From Oceanicaulis sp. BBD 1991-10 (GTDB lineage: Bacteria > Pseudomonadota > Alphaproteobacteria > Caulobacterales > Maricaulaceae), in assembly GCA_001657295.1 (NCBI GenBank), contig LYSW01000033.1, forward strand, positions 1 through 45,720: a DNA stretch of 45,720 nucleotides. The letters run 5' to 3'. Numbering within the stretch: the first letter of the stretch is position 1; every line of letters begins with the position of its first letter. The notes beneath the pieces were generated by a model, which had not been told where the DNA came from, searched no databases, and saw only the letters and a program-made list of their open reading frames with translations. Below, in pieces: positions 8,068 through 15,829 of this stretch. A program made the position numbers and the translations under genes.

Positions 8068-9117
8068 CTACTCGTAGTCGGCGAATTTCAGGTTCTCGAA
8101 CCGCCCCGGTGAACCGGCGTAAGGTCTATCCGCACAACACAGAAACGCGCAAAAATGAGATAAGAGACCGGCTTCCGGCAAGAATTTATCAATCCACAGG
8201 AATTGACCCATCTCATTCACTTCCAGAAAGACATACTGGTTGTCCGGGGTGACGATTAAGTCCACAGCGCCGAACCGCAAGCCCAGGGCCGTCATCAAGT
8301 TCAAGAGTTTTTCGATCAGCTCTTGCGGCAGCTCGAAGGGTTCGATCTTGAGCTGATCGATGCTTTGCCGCCAGTCCGTTTCGGACGCTTTCAGCGCCTG
8401 CGAATCGATTTTCACCGCGTGGACAAAGCGGTCCATGATCGTGACGCGCAATTCGAACGCCTTATCAATATAGGCTTGGTAAATTCCGGGCGTCAGCTTG
8501 AGAAGCGCGTCATCGGACACGGCGTCTTCAGTGAGTTTTTCAACAAAGTAGGCGAGCGACTCGCCGCCTTCATTCCACACCCCCGGGGTCAGCGGTTTGT
8601 AAATCACGCTCTGTGCATGCGCGTGATAGAAAGACTGCACCTCGTCCGGCGCGTTTGAAATGAGCGTGTCGGGAATATCGAGCCTGGTCCGGATCGCGTG
8701 CGCCAGCTGGTAAGGCTTGTTTTGAGCCTGCAAGGCGTTCCGCCTTGGATTGATCCAGGCTGCGTCATTCAGCAGAGCGCTGACGTCTCTCACGCCGTTC
8801 GCCGCCGCTTCCGCCTCCGCATGCGCGAATTCTCTATCGTCCGGGTGCATGGCGTTTGCATCTATCCGGGGGCGCTCTCCACGCCGCCGCCAGACCGCGG
8901 TGACGGCCGACAGATCGATGACCGCGCCCGCAGCTGTTTCAATGAATGCTTCGCCCTGTCCGGACTTCAGGTGAATCGACGCCGTATCTAGAATTGGAAA
9001 ATCCGCGCCGGAGACCCGTGAAACCGCGACATCGCGCGCCCTAAGAGCGGCGATTACAATATTGCCGTGGGCGTCCTGATCATGGGAGAGGACTAAAACA
9101 CTCAAGCTGAGCCTCAT
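8068..9117 (-). CDS. Graspetide (omega-ester/amide RiPP) ATP-grasp ligase, MvdC/MvdD-like
   Basis: Predicted ATP-dependent macrocyclase of 349 residues that would join Asp/Glu side chains of a precursor peptide to Ser/Thr (ester) or Lys (amide) side chains. Family features seen: start SVLVLSHDQDAH, a fP segment (DFPILD), the VWRRR motif at 75-79 (VWYRR in microviridin ligases), FELRVTIM (221-228), KIDSQ (236-240), TDWR (247-250), FGAVDLIVTPD (282-292) and FLEVNEMGQFLW (297-308). The last blocks supply the Mg/ATP-binding acidic residues. It ends with a CC-containing tail of unknown role. It lies 66 bases downstream of the candidate precursor gene, behind a hairpin. No Shine-Dalgarno sequence is obvious, so translation may depend on the upstream gene. 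No transporter, protease or acetyltransferase gene is next to it. Confidence 0.85.
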   Translation of the reverse strand: MRLSLSVLVLSHDQDAHGNIVIAALRARDVAVSRVSGADFPILDTASIHLKSGQGEAFIETAAGAVIDLSAVTAVWRRRGERPRIDANAMHPDDREFAHAEAEAAANGVRDVSALLNDAAWINPRRNALQAQNKPYQLAHAIRTRLDIPDTLISNAPDEVQSFYHAHAQSVIYKPLTPGVWNEGGESLAYFVEKLTEDAVSDDALLKLTPGIYQAYIDKAFELRVTIMDRFVHAVKIDSQALKASETDWRQSIDQLKIEPFELPQELIEKLLNLMTALGLRFGAVDLIVTPDNQYVFLEVNEMGQFLWIDKFLPEAGLLSHFCAFLCCADRPYAGSPGRFENLKFADYE

Positions 9118-9130
9118 GCATAAAAGAAAG

Positions 9131-9155
9131 CGCCAACCAGCCGGGCTGGTTGGCG
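9131..9155 (-). promoter_or_regulatory. Perfect hairpin between precursor and ligase genes
   Basis: CGCCAACCAGC (9131-9141) pairs with GCTGGTTGGCG (9145-9155) over a 3-base loop: an 11-bp perfect stem. On the transcribed (minus) strand it is followed by CTTTCTTTTATG, a broken T-run. That is the pattern of a leaky terminator, which would give more precursor than ligase transcript, as is usual in RiPP operons. It could also block or protect RNA ends. The role is inferred. Confidence 0.6.
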
Positions 9156-9183
9156 GCCAAGGTGGTCGTGTTTCGACTAAGTC

Positions 9184-9408
9184 TTAGTTTTCATTGATGC
9201 CGAGCGTCGGGACTTGCGTGTCACCCGGATTGCCAGGCTCCCAAGGCTCGCCCCAGATGCCAGGAAAGATCTCCATGTCGGCGCCAGGCGCCGTCGGCAC
9301 AAAAGATCCCGCGCCGCTGACGGCGGCGACTTCTTTTTCGTCCAGTTGACGGATCGCGACGGCTTTTTGACGCGCCATGATGCGCTTTGCCGGGCCAGTG
9401 TTCTCCAT
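9184..9408 (-). CDS. Candidate graspetide precursor peptide
   Basis: Peptide of 74 residues placed directly upstream of the ATP-grasp ligase on the same strand. The ATG at 9408 is chosen because GGAG lies about nine bases ahead; longer in-frame readings lack this. Residues 1-34 look like a leader: basic start MENTGPAKRIMARQ, then a helical QLDEKEVAAVSGAG ending in a Gly-Ala-Gly site like those cut in other RiPP leaders. Residues 35-74 form a 40-residue core poor in Lys/Arg and rich in Pro/Gly, with possible acceptors Ser35, Thr39, Thr64, Thr68 and donors Asp44, Glu46, Glu54, Glu57, Asp63, Glu73, and two Trp (IWGEPWEPG). It lacks the PFFARFL-type leader motif of microviridins. The role is inferred from context and composition. 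Confidence 0.75.
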   Translation of the reverse strand: MENTGPAKRIMARQKAVAIRQLDEKEVAAVSGAGSFVPTAPGADMEIFPGIWGEPWEPGNPGDTQVPTLGINEN

Positions 9409-9489
9409 TTTGCATATCTCCACATGCAGTTTCGTGATCATCGGACACGCATCGCGAAAACGGCGCGCGCCCCTCGAAGCCGGTGACAA

Positions 9490-10060
9490 AGCACCGGGCG
9501 CCCCATGGCGCTGAGTAAAGGTTCATAAAAAAGAATTATCGCGTCAAGCGAAAACAAATGAAAACCGTAATTACGCGACATAAATAGGGAGAGGCGGCAA
9601 TCCAGTTGAAATAATATATTTAAACAATATGAGATATTTCACACACATTGTGAAATGTGAGCGTTATTGACTATATATTTGGAAAATAATTGAATTATCT
9701 ACGTGTGTTAGCACGCACTAGGCGTAATTTATCTCAATTAAGGCTATTATGCGGTCCCGATTTTGCGTTTTCGGGTTGATGCGTACTTGTCTTCACACGA
9801 ACACCAATGAAAGAGACCTGAGTTGCTGTGGGGTCAAAAACGTGAAGCCTAGATTGCACGGCCTTTGATAATCTCCAGAAGCTTGCACAGGGCGCCCGTT
9901 AACGTCAAGCGACTATAAGCCCTGAACATTCTTGTGGATTTGTGATGACTGGACGTTTTAAGAAGAGGGGAAATACATAAACCTAGAATATCTATGGGCA
10001 TGGGTGTTTCTTTAAGTTGTGTTGGGATTTATATGTGACTCAAATCTATCAGTCTTTATC
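9490..10060. other. AT-rich gene-poor stretch upstream of the graspetide genes
   Basis: From the precursor start (9408) to xseA (10286) there is no supportable gene. About 9530-10060 is strikingly AT-rich, with runs such as ATAATATATTTAAACAATAT, in contrast to the GC-rich DNA on both sides. It holds one clear palindrome (listed separately). Possible -35/-10 elements for the precursor gene exist on the minus strand around 9530-9560 but none is convincing. Base composition unlike the neighbours suggests DNA gained by transfer, or a silenced or highly regulated control region. 10060-10285 returns to normal composition and shows nothing else. Confidence 0.6.
9636..9656. promoter_or_regulatory. 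Palindromic operator candidate in the AT-rich stretch
   Basis: ATTTCACA, five bases, TGTGAAAT: a perfect 8-bp inverted repeat typical of a dimeric regulator site. It lies about 230 bases upstream of the precursor start codon. No regulator gene is adjacent, so the binder is unknown. Confidence 0.45.
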
Positions 10061-10285
10061 GGACAATTTCATCGCCGTGTATGGCGCCTGGATTTGAGCA
10101 TTTGAGCGGCGCCCAATGATGTTTGTGGCGCGATCGACGCAACTATGCGCACGCTGGCGGCCGCGTTGAAGGCCGGATCGGCGACGTGTATTCGGGCGGC
10201 GCCCGCATCCCTGGCGGCCGCGATGGTGCATGCCACGGCTGGCGCGTGACATGACAGGAAGCGAATCCGCGCTAGCATCACGTCC

Positions 10286-11720
10286 ATGACCGATGCGCCC
10301 GCCAGCAATGTGCATGAATACACCGTCTCGGAGCTCTCCGGCGCCCTGAAGCGAACGGTTGAGGACACCTATGGCCATGTGCGCGTTCGCGGCGAGCTCG
10401 GCCGGGTGACGGTGGCCAAGTCCGGCCATGTCTATCTCGACATGAAGGATGAGCGCGCCGTCATCGACGGCGTGATGTGGAAGGGCCTGGCGGCTCATTT
10501 AAGCTTCCGGCCCGAGGAAGGATTGGAGGTCGTCGCCGAAGGCAAGCTGTCCACCTTTCCCGGCAGATCGAAGTATCAGCTGATCATCGAGCGTCTTGAG
10601 CCGGCGGGCGAAGGCGCCCTGATGGCCCTTCTGGAAGCGCGTAAGAAGGCGTTGGCGGCCGAAGGCCTGTTAGCGCAAGCGCAAGCTGCCTTTCCTGCCG
10701 CGTGTGATCGGCGTCGTGACCTCGCCGACCGGTGCGGTGATCCGTGACATTCTTCACCGCTTGGAGGACCGCTTCCCGGTGCGCGTCCTGCTCTGGCCGG
10801 TGCGCGTGCAGGGCGAGGGCGCCGCTGCGGAAATCGCAGCGGGCATTGAGGGGCTGAACGGGCTGGGCGGCGGCGGGCTTCCGGAACCGGATTTGATCAT
10901 CGTCGCCCGCGGCGGCGGCTCGATCGAGGATTTATGGGCGTTCAATGAGGAAATCGTCGTGCGCGCGGCGGCCGCTTCGCGAATACCCCTGATTTCCGCC
11001 GTCGGCCATGAGACCGACACCACGCTGATCGACTATGCCAGCGACCGCCGCGCGCCCACGCCGACGGGCGCGGCCGAGATGGCGGTTCCTGTCCGCCGGG
11101 AGCTGGCCGAGCGCGTCGGGCAGGGCGGGTTGCGGCTCACCAGCGCGCTTCAACGCGGGCTGGACCGCAAATCCTCGGAGCTGAAGTCCGCCGCCCGGGC
11201 CCTTGGCCGTCCGGACGGGCTGCTCCAGGGCGCGTCGCAGCGTCTGGACTACGCAGCCGGCCGTCTGGAGACCGGCGCGCGAGGTCTCGTCGACCGGGCG
11301 CGGATCAAGCTGGAGCGCGCTGCGGCCGGATTGCGGCCCAATCTGTTTAAACGGGATCTGGCCGACAAAGCCCGTCGCTTCCAGCAAACCGCGGCGCGCC
11401 TGGTTGCGCTTTCCGATCGTGATCTGGAACGGCGCGCCTCCGCTCTGAATGCGTTGGGCGCTCGTCTGGAGAGCCTGTCGCACAAAAAGGTATTGGCGCG
11501 CGGCTTCGCTCTGGTGAGGGACAAGGACGGCGCGCTTGTCAGGGCCGCATCCGCCCTGGGCGCCGGCGACGCCGTCACCTTGACCTTCGCGGACGGCGAG
11601 GCTGGGGCTGAGATCACGGGCGCAGACGCGCCCAAGCCGGCGCAGCGAAGAAAACCGGGCAAGCCGAAGGCGACGGCGCGCAAAGCCGGCGAGCCGCCCA
11701 AACAAGGCTCCCTTTTCTAG
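10286..11720 (+). pseudogene. xseA: Exodeoxyribonuclease VII large subunit, frame-disrupted
   Basis: The first part (10286 to about 10671) encodes the OB-fold domain ([40 protein letters not shown]). The second, in another frame, starts [20 protein letters not shown] and holds the catalytic core: [43 protein letters not shown], then the coiled-coil region and a basic tail ending KQGSLF. Between EGL and RKRKLPF the family has about five residues where this sequence has too few bases, so about 8 bases seem to be missing at 10671/10672. As given, the large subunit would be cut after the OB fold. The stop overlaps that of the convergent chemoreceptor gene. Real deletion and assembly error are both possible. 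Confidence 0.85.
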
Positions 11721-13075
11721 GCGGCGCGGATCTCGCCGAGGAATTCAGCCACATCCTTGCGCAAATGCTCGGCTTGCTCATTGAGCTCGTCGGCCGCGGT
11801 GACCACCGAGGCTGCGGCTTCGCTGGCTTCGCGCGCGCCGGCTTCAACGCCGACGATGGTTTCGGACACCGATGTGGCGCTGGTCGCGGTTTGACCGGTA
11901 TTGCGGCTGATTTCCGCTGTCGCGGCGTTTTGCTGCTCCACCGCCGCTGAGATCGAGCCGGACGCGGCGCTGACCTGCTCGACGCAGGCGGAGACGGCGG
12001 CGATGGCTTTGACCGCCTCTTCAACGACCGCCTGCACGTTTTGAATCTGACCGGATATCCCGTCAGTCGCCTTGCCGGTCTGTCCCGCCAGCGCCTTCAC
12101 TTCGCTCGCCACCACCGCGAAGCCTTTACCGGCTTCCCCGGCGCGCGCGGCTTCAATCGTGGCGTTCAAGGCGAGAAGATTGGTTTGTCCGGCCACCGCC
12201 TCGATCAGCGAGACGATCTCGCCGATTTTCGCAGCCGCATCGGACAGGGCCAGCATCGTCTCCCCGGCTTTTTGCGCTTCATCGGAGGCTTGTCCCGTCA
12301 CGGTCGCGGCTTGCGCGGCGTTCTGGGAGATCTCCTGAATGGCGTTGGTGAGCTGATTGGCGGCTGTCGCCACCGATTGCGCCGTGACGGTGGCCTCTTC
12401 GGCGGCGGCGGCGACGGTGGCGGTCCGCTCGGTGGTTGTTTCCGCCAGCCCGGACATTTCCCGCGCCGTGCCCGAGAGGATGCCGGACGAGGCGCCGATG
12501 GAGTCCGCGATTGCGCCGATGCGTGCGTCGAAAGCCGACGCCAGCGCCTCGAGCTGCTCAACGCGTGAGGCCTCGTTGGTGTTGTGAATGACGGTCATCA
12601 CCAGCTCCATGTCGAGCATGACCGCCTTCGCCAGGACCGAGACTTGAGCGCGAGCGGTTTCAGCGCGGGCACGCCAATTGAAAATCCCGCCGGCGCTGCG
12701 TTCGGCGTCTAGAACCGCCTCGATCAAGCCCATGAGGAGGAAATTGTAGGCGCCGAAATACCACTGTGGGGGGAGTTTCAGGCGGGCATGCGCCTGGCCG
12801 ATTCTCTTAACTGATTGAGCGTATTCATCATCAAAATCCGCATCGACCAATCTGAGCCAATGGTCCAGCTGCTTCTGACGCGCATGCGCGATGATCGCAT
12901 CGTCGCCGAACAGGCCGTGGATGTCCGGCCAGTCCTTCAGGTGCTGATAAAAAGCGTCAAGGATGGAGGGAAATCTCGCTGCGACGACGGGTTTCAGGCT
13001 GCGGAGCTGCGCGCGCTGAGGCGCGTCGATCTCCATAAAGGCGAGCCGGGTCTTGAAGTCGATATCGTGAGTCAT
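11717..13075 (-). CDS. Globin-coupled methyl-accepting chemotaxis protein (HemAT-like)
   Basis: Soluble chemoreceptor of 452 residues. Residues 1-160 form a protoglobin sensor: [17 protein letters not shown], then [21 protein letters not shown], in which His96 is the expected haem ligand. There are no membrane segments. The rest is a signalling coiled coil with the MCP hairpin tip ([20 protein letters not shown], then [20 protein letters not shown]), which contacts CheA/CheW. Likely role: sensing oxygen (or another haem ligand) and steering motility. No che genes are in the window. A CtrA-like box lies about 45 bases before the start. Confidence 0.9.
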   Translation of the reverse strand: MTHDIDFKTRLAFMEIDAPQRAQLRSLKPVVAARFPSILDAFYQHLKDWPDIHGLFGDDAIIAHARQKQLDHWLRLVDADFDDEYAQSVKRIGQAHARLKLPPQWYFGAYNFLLMGLIEAVLDAERSAGGIFNWRARAETARAQVSVLAKAVMLDMELVMTVIHNTNEASRVEQLEALASAFDARIGAIADSIGASSGILSGTAREMSGLAETTTERTATVAAAAEEATVTAQSVATAANQLTNAIQEISQNAAQAATVTGQASDEAQKAGETMLALSDAAAKIGEIVSLIEAVAGQTNLLALNATIEAARAGEAGKGFAVVASEVKALAGQTGKATDGISGQIQNVQAVVEEAVKAIAAVSACVEQVSAASGSISAAVEQQNAATAEISRNTGQTATSATSVSETIVGVEAGAREASEAAASVVTAADELNEQAEHLRKDVAEFLGEIRAA

Positions 13076-13119
13076 GATCGAATCCGTTCACTAAGCGAAT
13101 CCAGAGTCACAACCCTACG

Positions 13120-13134
13120 TAAATTGAGGGTTAA
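13120..13134 (-). promoter_or_regulatory. CtrA-box-like site upstream of the chemoreceptor gene
   Basis: On the minus strand TTAA, seven bases, TTTA: 7 of 8 positions of the CtrA consensus TTAA-N7-TTAA known from Caulobacter, where CtrA controls motility and chemotaxis genes. It is centred about 50 bases upstream of the chemoreceptor ATG. Such half-matches also arise by chance. Confidence 0.35.
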
Positions 13135-13215
13135 CGCCCGTTAGGATTGTGGGGCGGGCAGGCGGCCGTGTCTGACGGTGAAGTGACCGGCGGAGGGCGG
13201 CGGCGCGCGTGCGGG

Positions 13216-13818
13216 CTACTCGTCGTGCTCTGTTTTCCGCCGCGCCGCGCGCCAATAGGGCAGGCCGGTCCAGACCGTCAGCGCCGCGAGAAACCAGACC
13301 GCCGCGTACCAGAAGAGGGCGTAAAGCTCCATGGTCGAAGGGGAGTGCGGCCCGAGCATCACGACGACAAAGGGCGCGATCACCACCGCCATTTGAAATC
13401 CGGTCTTCAATTTGGCGGTGTCGGTGACGGCCAGGGCGCTGGGTTTGTCGCTGGTCAGCCGCAGTCCAGTGACGGTGAGATCGCGAGCGAGGATGACCGC
13501 CACGGGGATCATCAGCCAGATATCAAAGCGGAAGATCACCACGAAGGCGACGAGATAGGCGCCGACCAGGAGTTTGTCCGCAATCGGGTCCAGGAGTTCG
13601 CCCAGAGCGGTTGCGGCGCCCAGCTGGCGCGCCGCCCAGCCGTCGACCGCGTCGGTGAGCGCGGCGAGCACCAGGATGATGAAGGCCGCCAAGCCATAGC
13701 CGACCGCGCCGGCTTCATCGTCCGCGCTGAAGCTGGACAGCAGCATGAATGCGCCGACCGGGCCGGCAAGGCCGCGGGCGATGGTCAGGGCGTTGGGCAG
13801 ATGACGGATCAGGCTCAT
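13216..13818 (-). CDS. pgsA: CDP-diacylglycerol--glycerol-3-phosphate 3-phosphatidyltransferase
   Basis: Inner-membrane enzyme for the committed step of phosphatidylglycerol synthesis. The CDP-alcohol phosphotransferase motif D-G-x2-A-R-x8-G-x3-D-x3-D is complete in DGWAARQLGAATALGELLDP followed by IADK. Several hydrophobic helices follow. The ATG at 13818 (MSLIRHLPNALTIARG) gives 200 residues, the family length; an in-frame extension to a TTG at 13875 would overlap the uvrC stop. It is downstream of uvrC on the same strand, as in many proteobacteria. Confidence 0.92.
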   Translation of the reverse strand: MSLIRHLPNALTIARGLAGPVGAFMLLSSFSADDEAGAVGYGLAAFIILVLAALTDAVDGWAARQLGAATALGELLDPIADKLLVGAYLVAFVVIFRFDIWLMIPVAVILARDLTVTGLRLTSDKPSALAVTDTAKLKTGFQMAVVIAPFVVVMLGPHSPSTMELYALFWYAAVWFLAALTVWTGLPYWRAARRKTEHDE

Positions 13819-13871
13819 GGCGGGGTCCAATTCAGCGGCGTGCGCCATCGGGGCGGAAATTGCGATTGGAA

Positions 13872-15782
13872 TCAATCGTGGAAATGGTCGTAGATCTTCT
13901 TCGCCAGCGCCTTGGACACGCCGTCGACCGCCTCCAGGTCCGCCAGGTTGGCGCGCGCGACGGCTCGCGCCGACCCGAAATGCTTGAGCAGCGCGCTCTT
14001 GCGGGAGGCGCCGACGCCCGCGATGTCGTCCAGCGGGTTTTCCCGAATCTGTTTGGAGCGTTTGGCGCGGTGACCGGTGATGGCGAAGCGGTGCGCCTCG
14101 TCGCGCAGGCGCTGAAGATAGTAGAGCACCGGATCATTCATCGGCAGGCGCAGGGGCGGTTTGCCGTCCTGGTGGAAGACCTCGCGGCCCGCATCGCGAT
14201 CCGGCCCTTTGGCGACGGCGACGACGGGGATGTCCTCAACACCCAGCTCGCCCATCACTTCTAAAACGGAGGACAATTGCCCCTTGCCGCCATCAATAAG
14301 GACCAGGCTGGGGACCGCAGCGCCATCGCCGCGGTCCTTCGCCAGCCGGGCGAAACGGCGGCGCAGCATCGCCTTCATCATGGCGAAATCGTCGTTTGTG
14401 GCCGCGTCATCCCCCTTCATGTTGAAGCGGCGATAGCTGGTTTTCTCAAAACCCTCGGCGCCGGCCACGATCATGGCGCCCAGCGCGTTCGAGCCCTGGA
14501 TATGGGAGTTGTCATACACTTCGATGCGTTCTGGACGTTCGTCGAGATCGAAGGCTTTCGCCACGCCGTCCAGAAGCTGCGCCTGGGAGCGGCTTTCGGC
14601 CAGCTGCCGGCCCAGCGCTTCGCGCGCATTTCGGCGAGCGCCCTCGACCAGCTCCTTTTTCGGCCCGCGCCGGGGCATCCGGATTTCGACGCCGTGGCCG
14701 GCGCGCAGGCCGAGCGCGTCGCTGAGGAGGTCGTCCTGCTCGGGCTTGTGGCTGGTCAGGATCAGCCCAGGCGCCGGCTTGTCGTCGTAAAACTGAGCGA
14801 TGAACGCGGACAGGATGGTTTCAGGCTCCGCATCCGCCTCATGCTTGGGGTAGAGCGCGCGATTGCCCCAATTCTGGCCGGCGCGGAAGAAGAAGACCTG
14901 GACACAGGTCCGGCCGCCTTCGCTGTGCAAGGCGATGACGTCGGCGTCCTCCACCCCGTCCGGATTAATGCCTTGCTGGGTGGTGACGGCGGCGATCGCG
15001 CGCAGGCGGTCGCGCAAGCGGGCGGCGCGCTCGAAGTCGAGCGCGTCGGCGGCGGCCTCCATGTCGGCCTGCAGACGTTCGCGCAGCAGGTTCGAGCGCC
15101 CGCGCAGAAACTCAGTCGCCTCGCCGACCAGTTCGCCATAGCGCGCCTCGTCGACATACCCCACGCAAGGCGCGGCGCAGCGCTTGATCTGATACAGCAT
15201 GCAAGGCCGCGTACGACCCTCATAAACGCTGTCAGAACAGGTTCTTAAAAGAAAAGCCTTCTGCAATGTGTTAAGTGTGTTATTGACCGCGCCGACGCTG
15301 GCGAACGGACCGAAATAATCCCCCTTCGCCTTGCGCGCGCCGCGATGTTTGGTCAGTTGCGGGGCGGCGTGGTCGCGCTTGATCAGGATGTAGGGAAAGG
15401 ATTTGTCGTCGCGCAGCAAGATGTTGAAGCGGGGCTTCAGCCGTTTGATCAGATTGGCTTCCAGCAACAATGCTTCGGTTTCAGTCGCGGTGACGACGAA
15501 TTCCATGGAGCGGGTCAGCGACACCATAAGAGCGATGCGATTGGTGTGGCCTCCGGACTTGGCGTAATTCGCCACCCGGTTTCTCAGCTTCTTCGCCTTG
15601 CCCACATAGAGCACGCCGCCCTGGGCGTCATACATGCGGTAGACGCCCGGCTTCATCGGCAAGGTCTTCACATAGGAAGCGATCACGTCCGGGCCGGATT
15701 TGTTCTCCAGCGGCGGCGAGGAGGGCGCTGCGTCGCCGTCCCTGTCGAGGGGCGGGGAATCAGGTTTGTCCGCTTTGGCCAT
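13872..15782 (-). CDS. uvrC: Excinuclease ABC subunit C
   Basis: Nucleotide excision repair nuclease of 636 residues that makes both incisions around a lesion marked by UvrA/UvrB. Domains in order: GIY-YIG nuclease (MKPGVYRMYDAQGGVLYVGK, residues about 40-120), a cysteine-rich patch (CMLYQIKRCAAPC), the UvrB-binding UVR motif (ADALDFERAARLRDRL), the RNase H-like second nuclease (DNSHIQGSNALGAMIV and LVLIDGGKGQL), and C-terminal helix-hairpin-helices (LDDIAGVGASRKSALLKHFG). Full length. Confidence 0.97.
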   Translation of the reverse strand: MAKADKPDSPPLDRDGDAAPSSPPLENKSGPDVIASYVKTLPMKPGVYRMYDAQGGVLYVGKAKKLRNRVANYAKSGGHTNRIALMVSLTRSMEFVVTATETEALLLEANLIKRLKPRFNILLRDDKSFPYILIKRDHAAPQLTKHRGARKAKGDYFGPFASVGAVNNTLNTLQKAFLLRTCSDSVYEGRTRPCMLYQIKRCAAPCVGYVDEARYGELVGEATEFLRGRSNLLRERLQADMEAAADALDFERAARLRDRLRAIAAVTTQQGINPDGVEDADVIALHSEGGRTCVQVFFFRAGQNWGNRALYPKHEADAEPETILSAFIAQFYDDKPAPGLILTSHKPEQDDLLSDALGLRAGHGVEIRMPRRGPKKELVEGARRNAREALGRQLAESRSQAQLLDGVAKAFDLDERPERIEVYDNSHIQGSNALGAMIVAGAEGFEKTSYRRFNMKGDDAATNDDFAMMKAMLRRRFARLAKDRGDGAAVPSLVLIDGGKGQLSSVLEVMGELGVEDIPVVAVAKGPDRDAGREVFHQDGKPPLRLPMNDPVLYYLQRLRDEAHRFAITGHRAKRSKQIRENPLDDIAGVGASRKSALLKHFGSARAVARANLADLEAVDGVSKALAKKIYDHFHD

Positions 15783-15829
15783 GGCGCAAAGATAGGGATT
15801 GTCGGCGGCGGCGTCAGGCGCGTCGGCGC

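Noticed and set aside
8084-8095. Palindrome around the ligase stop codon (GACTAC-GA-GTAGTC on the minus strand)
   Set aside because: It is only a short chance symmetry of the Asp-Tyr-Glu-stop codons, without a T-run.
9749-9868. 39-codon ORF with four Cys in the AT-rich stretch
   Set aside because: No ribosome-binding site, no homology and no leader-like pattern; length is expected by chance in AT-rich DNA.
10049-10498. 149-codon minus-strand ORF overlapping the 5' end of xseA
   Set aside because: Overlaps the clearly recognisable OB-fold part of XseA and has no known domain.
13131-13144. TTAA-N6-TTAG as a second CtrA box
   Set aside because: The spacer is six, not seven bases; only the overlapping N7 match was kept.
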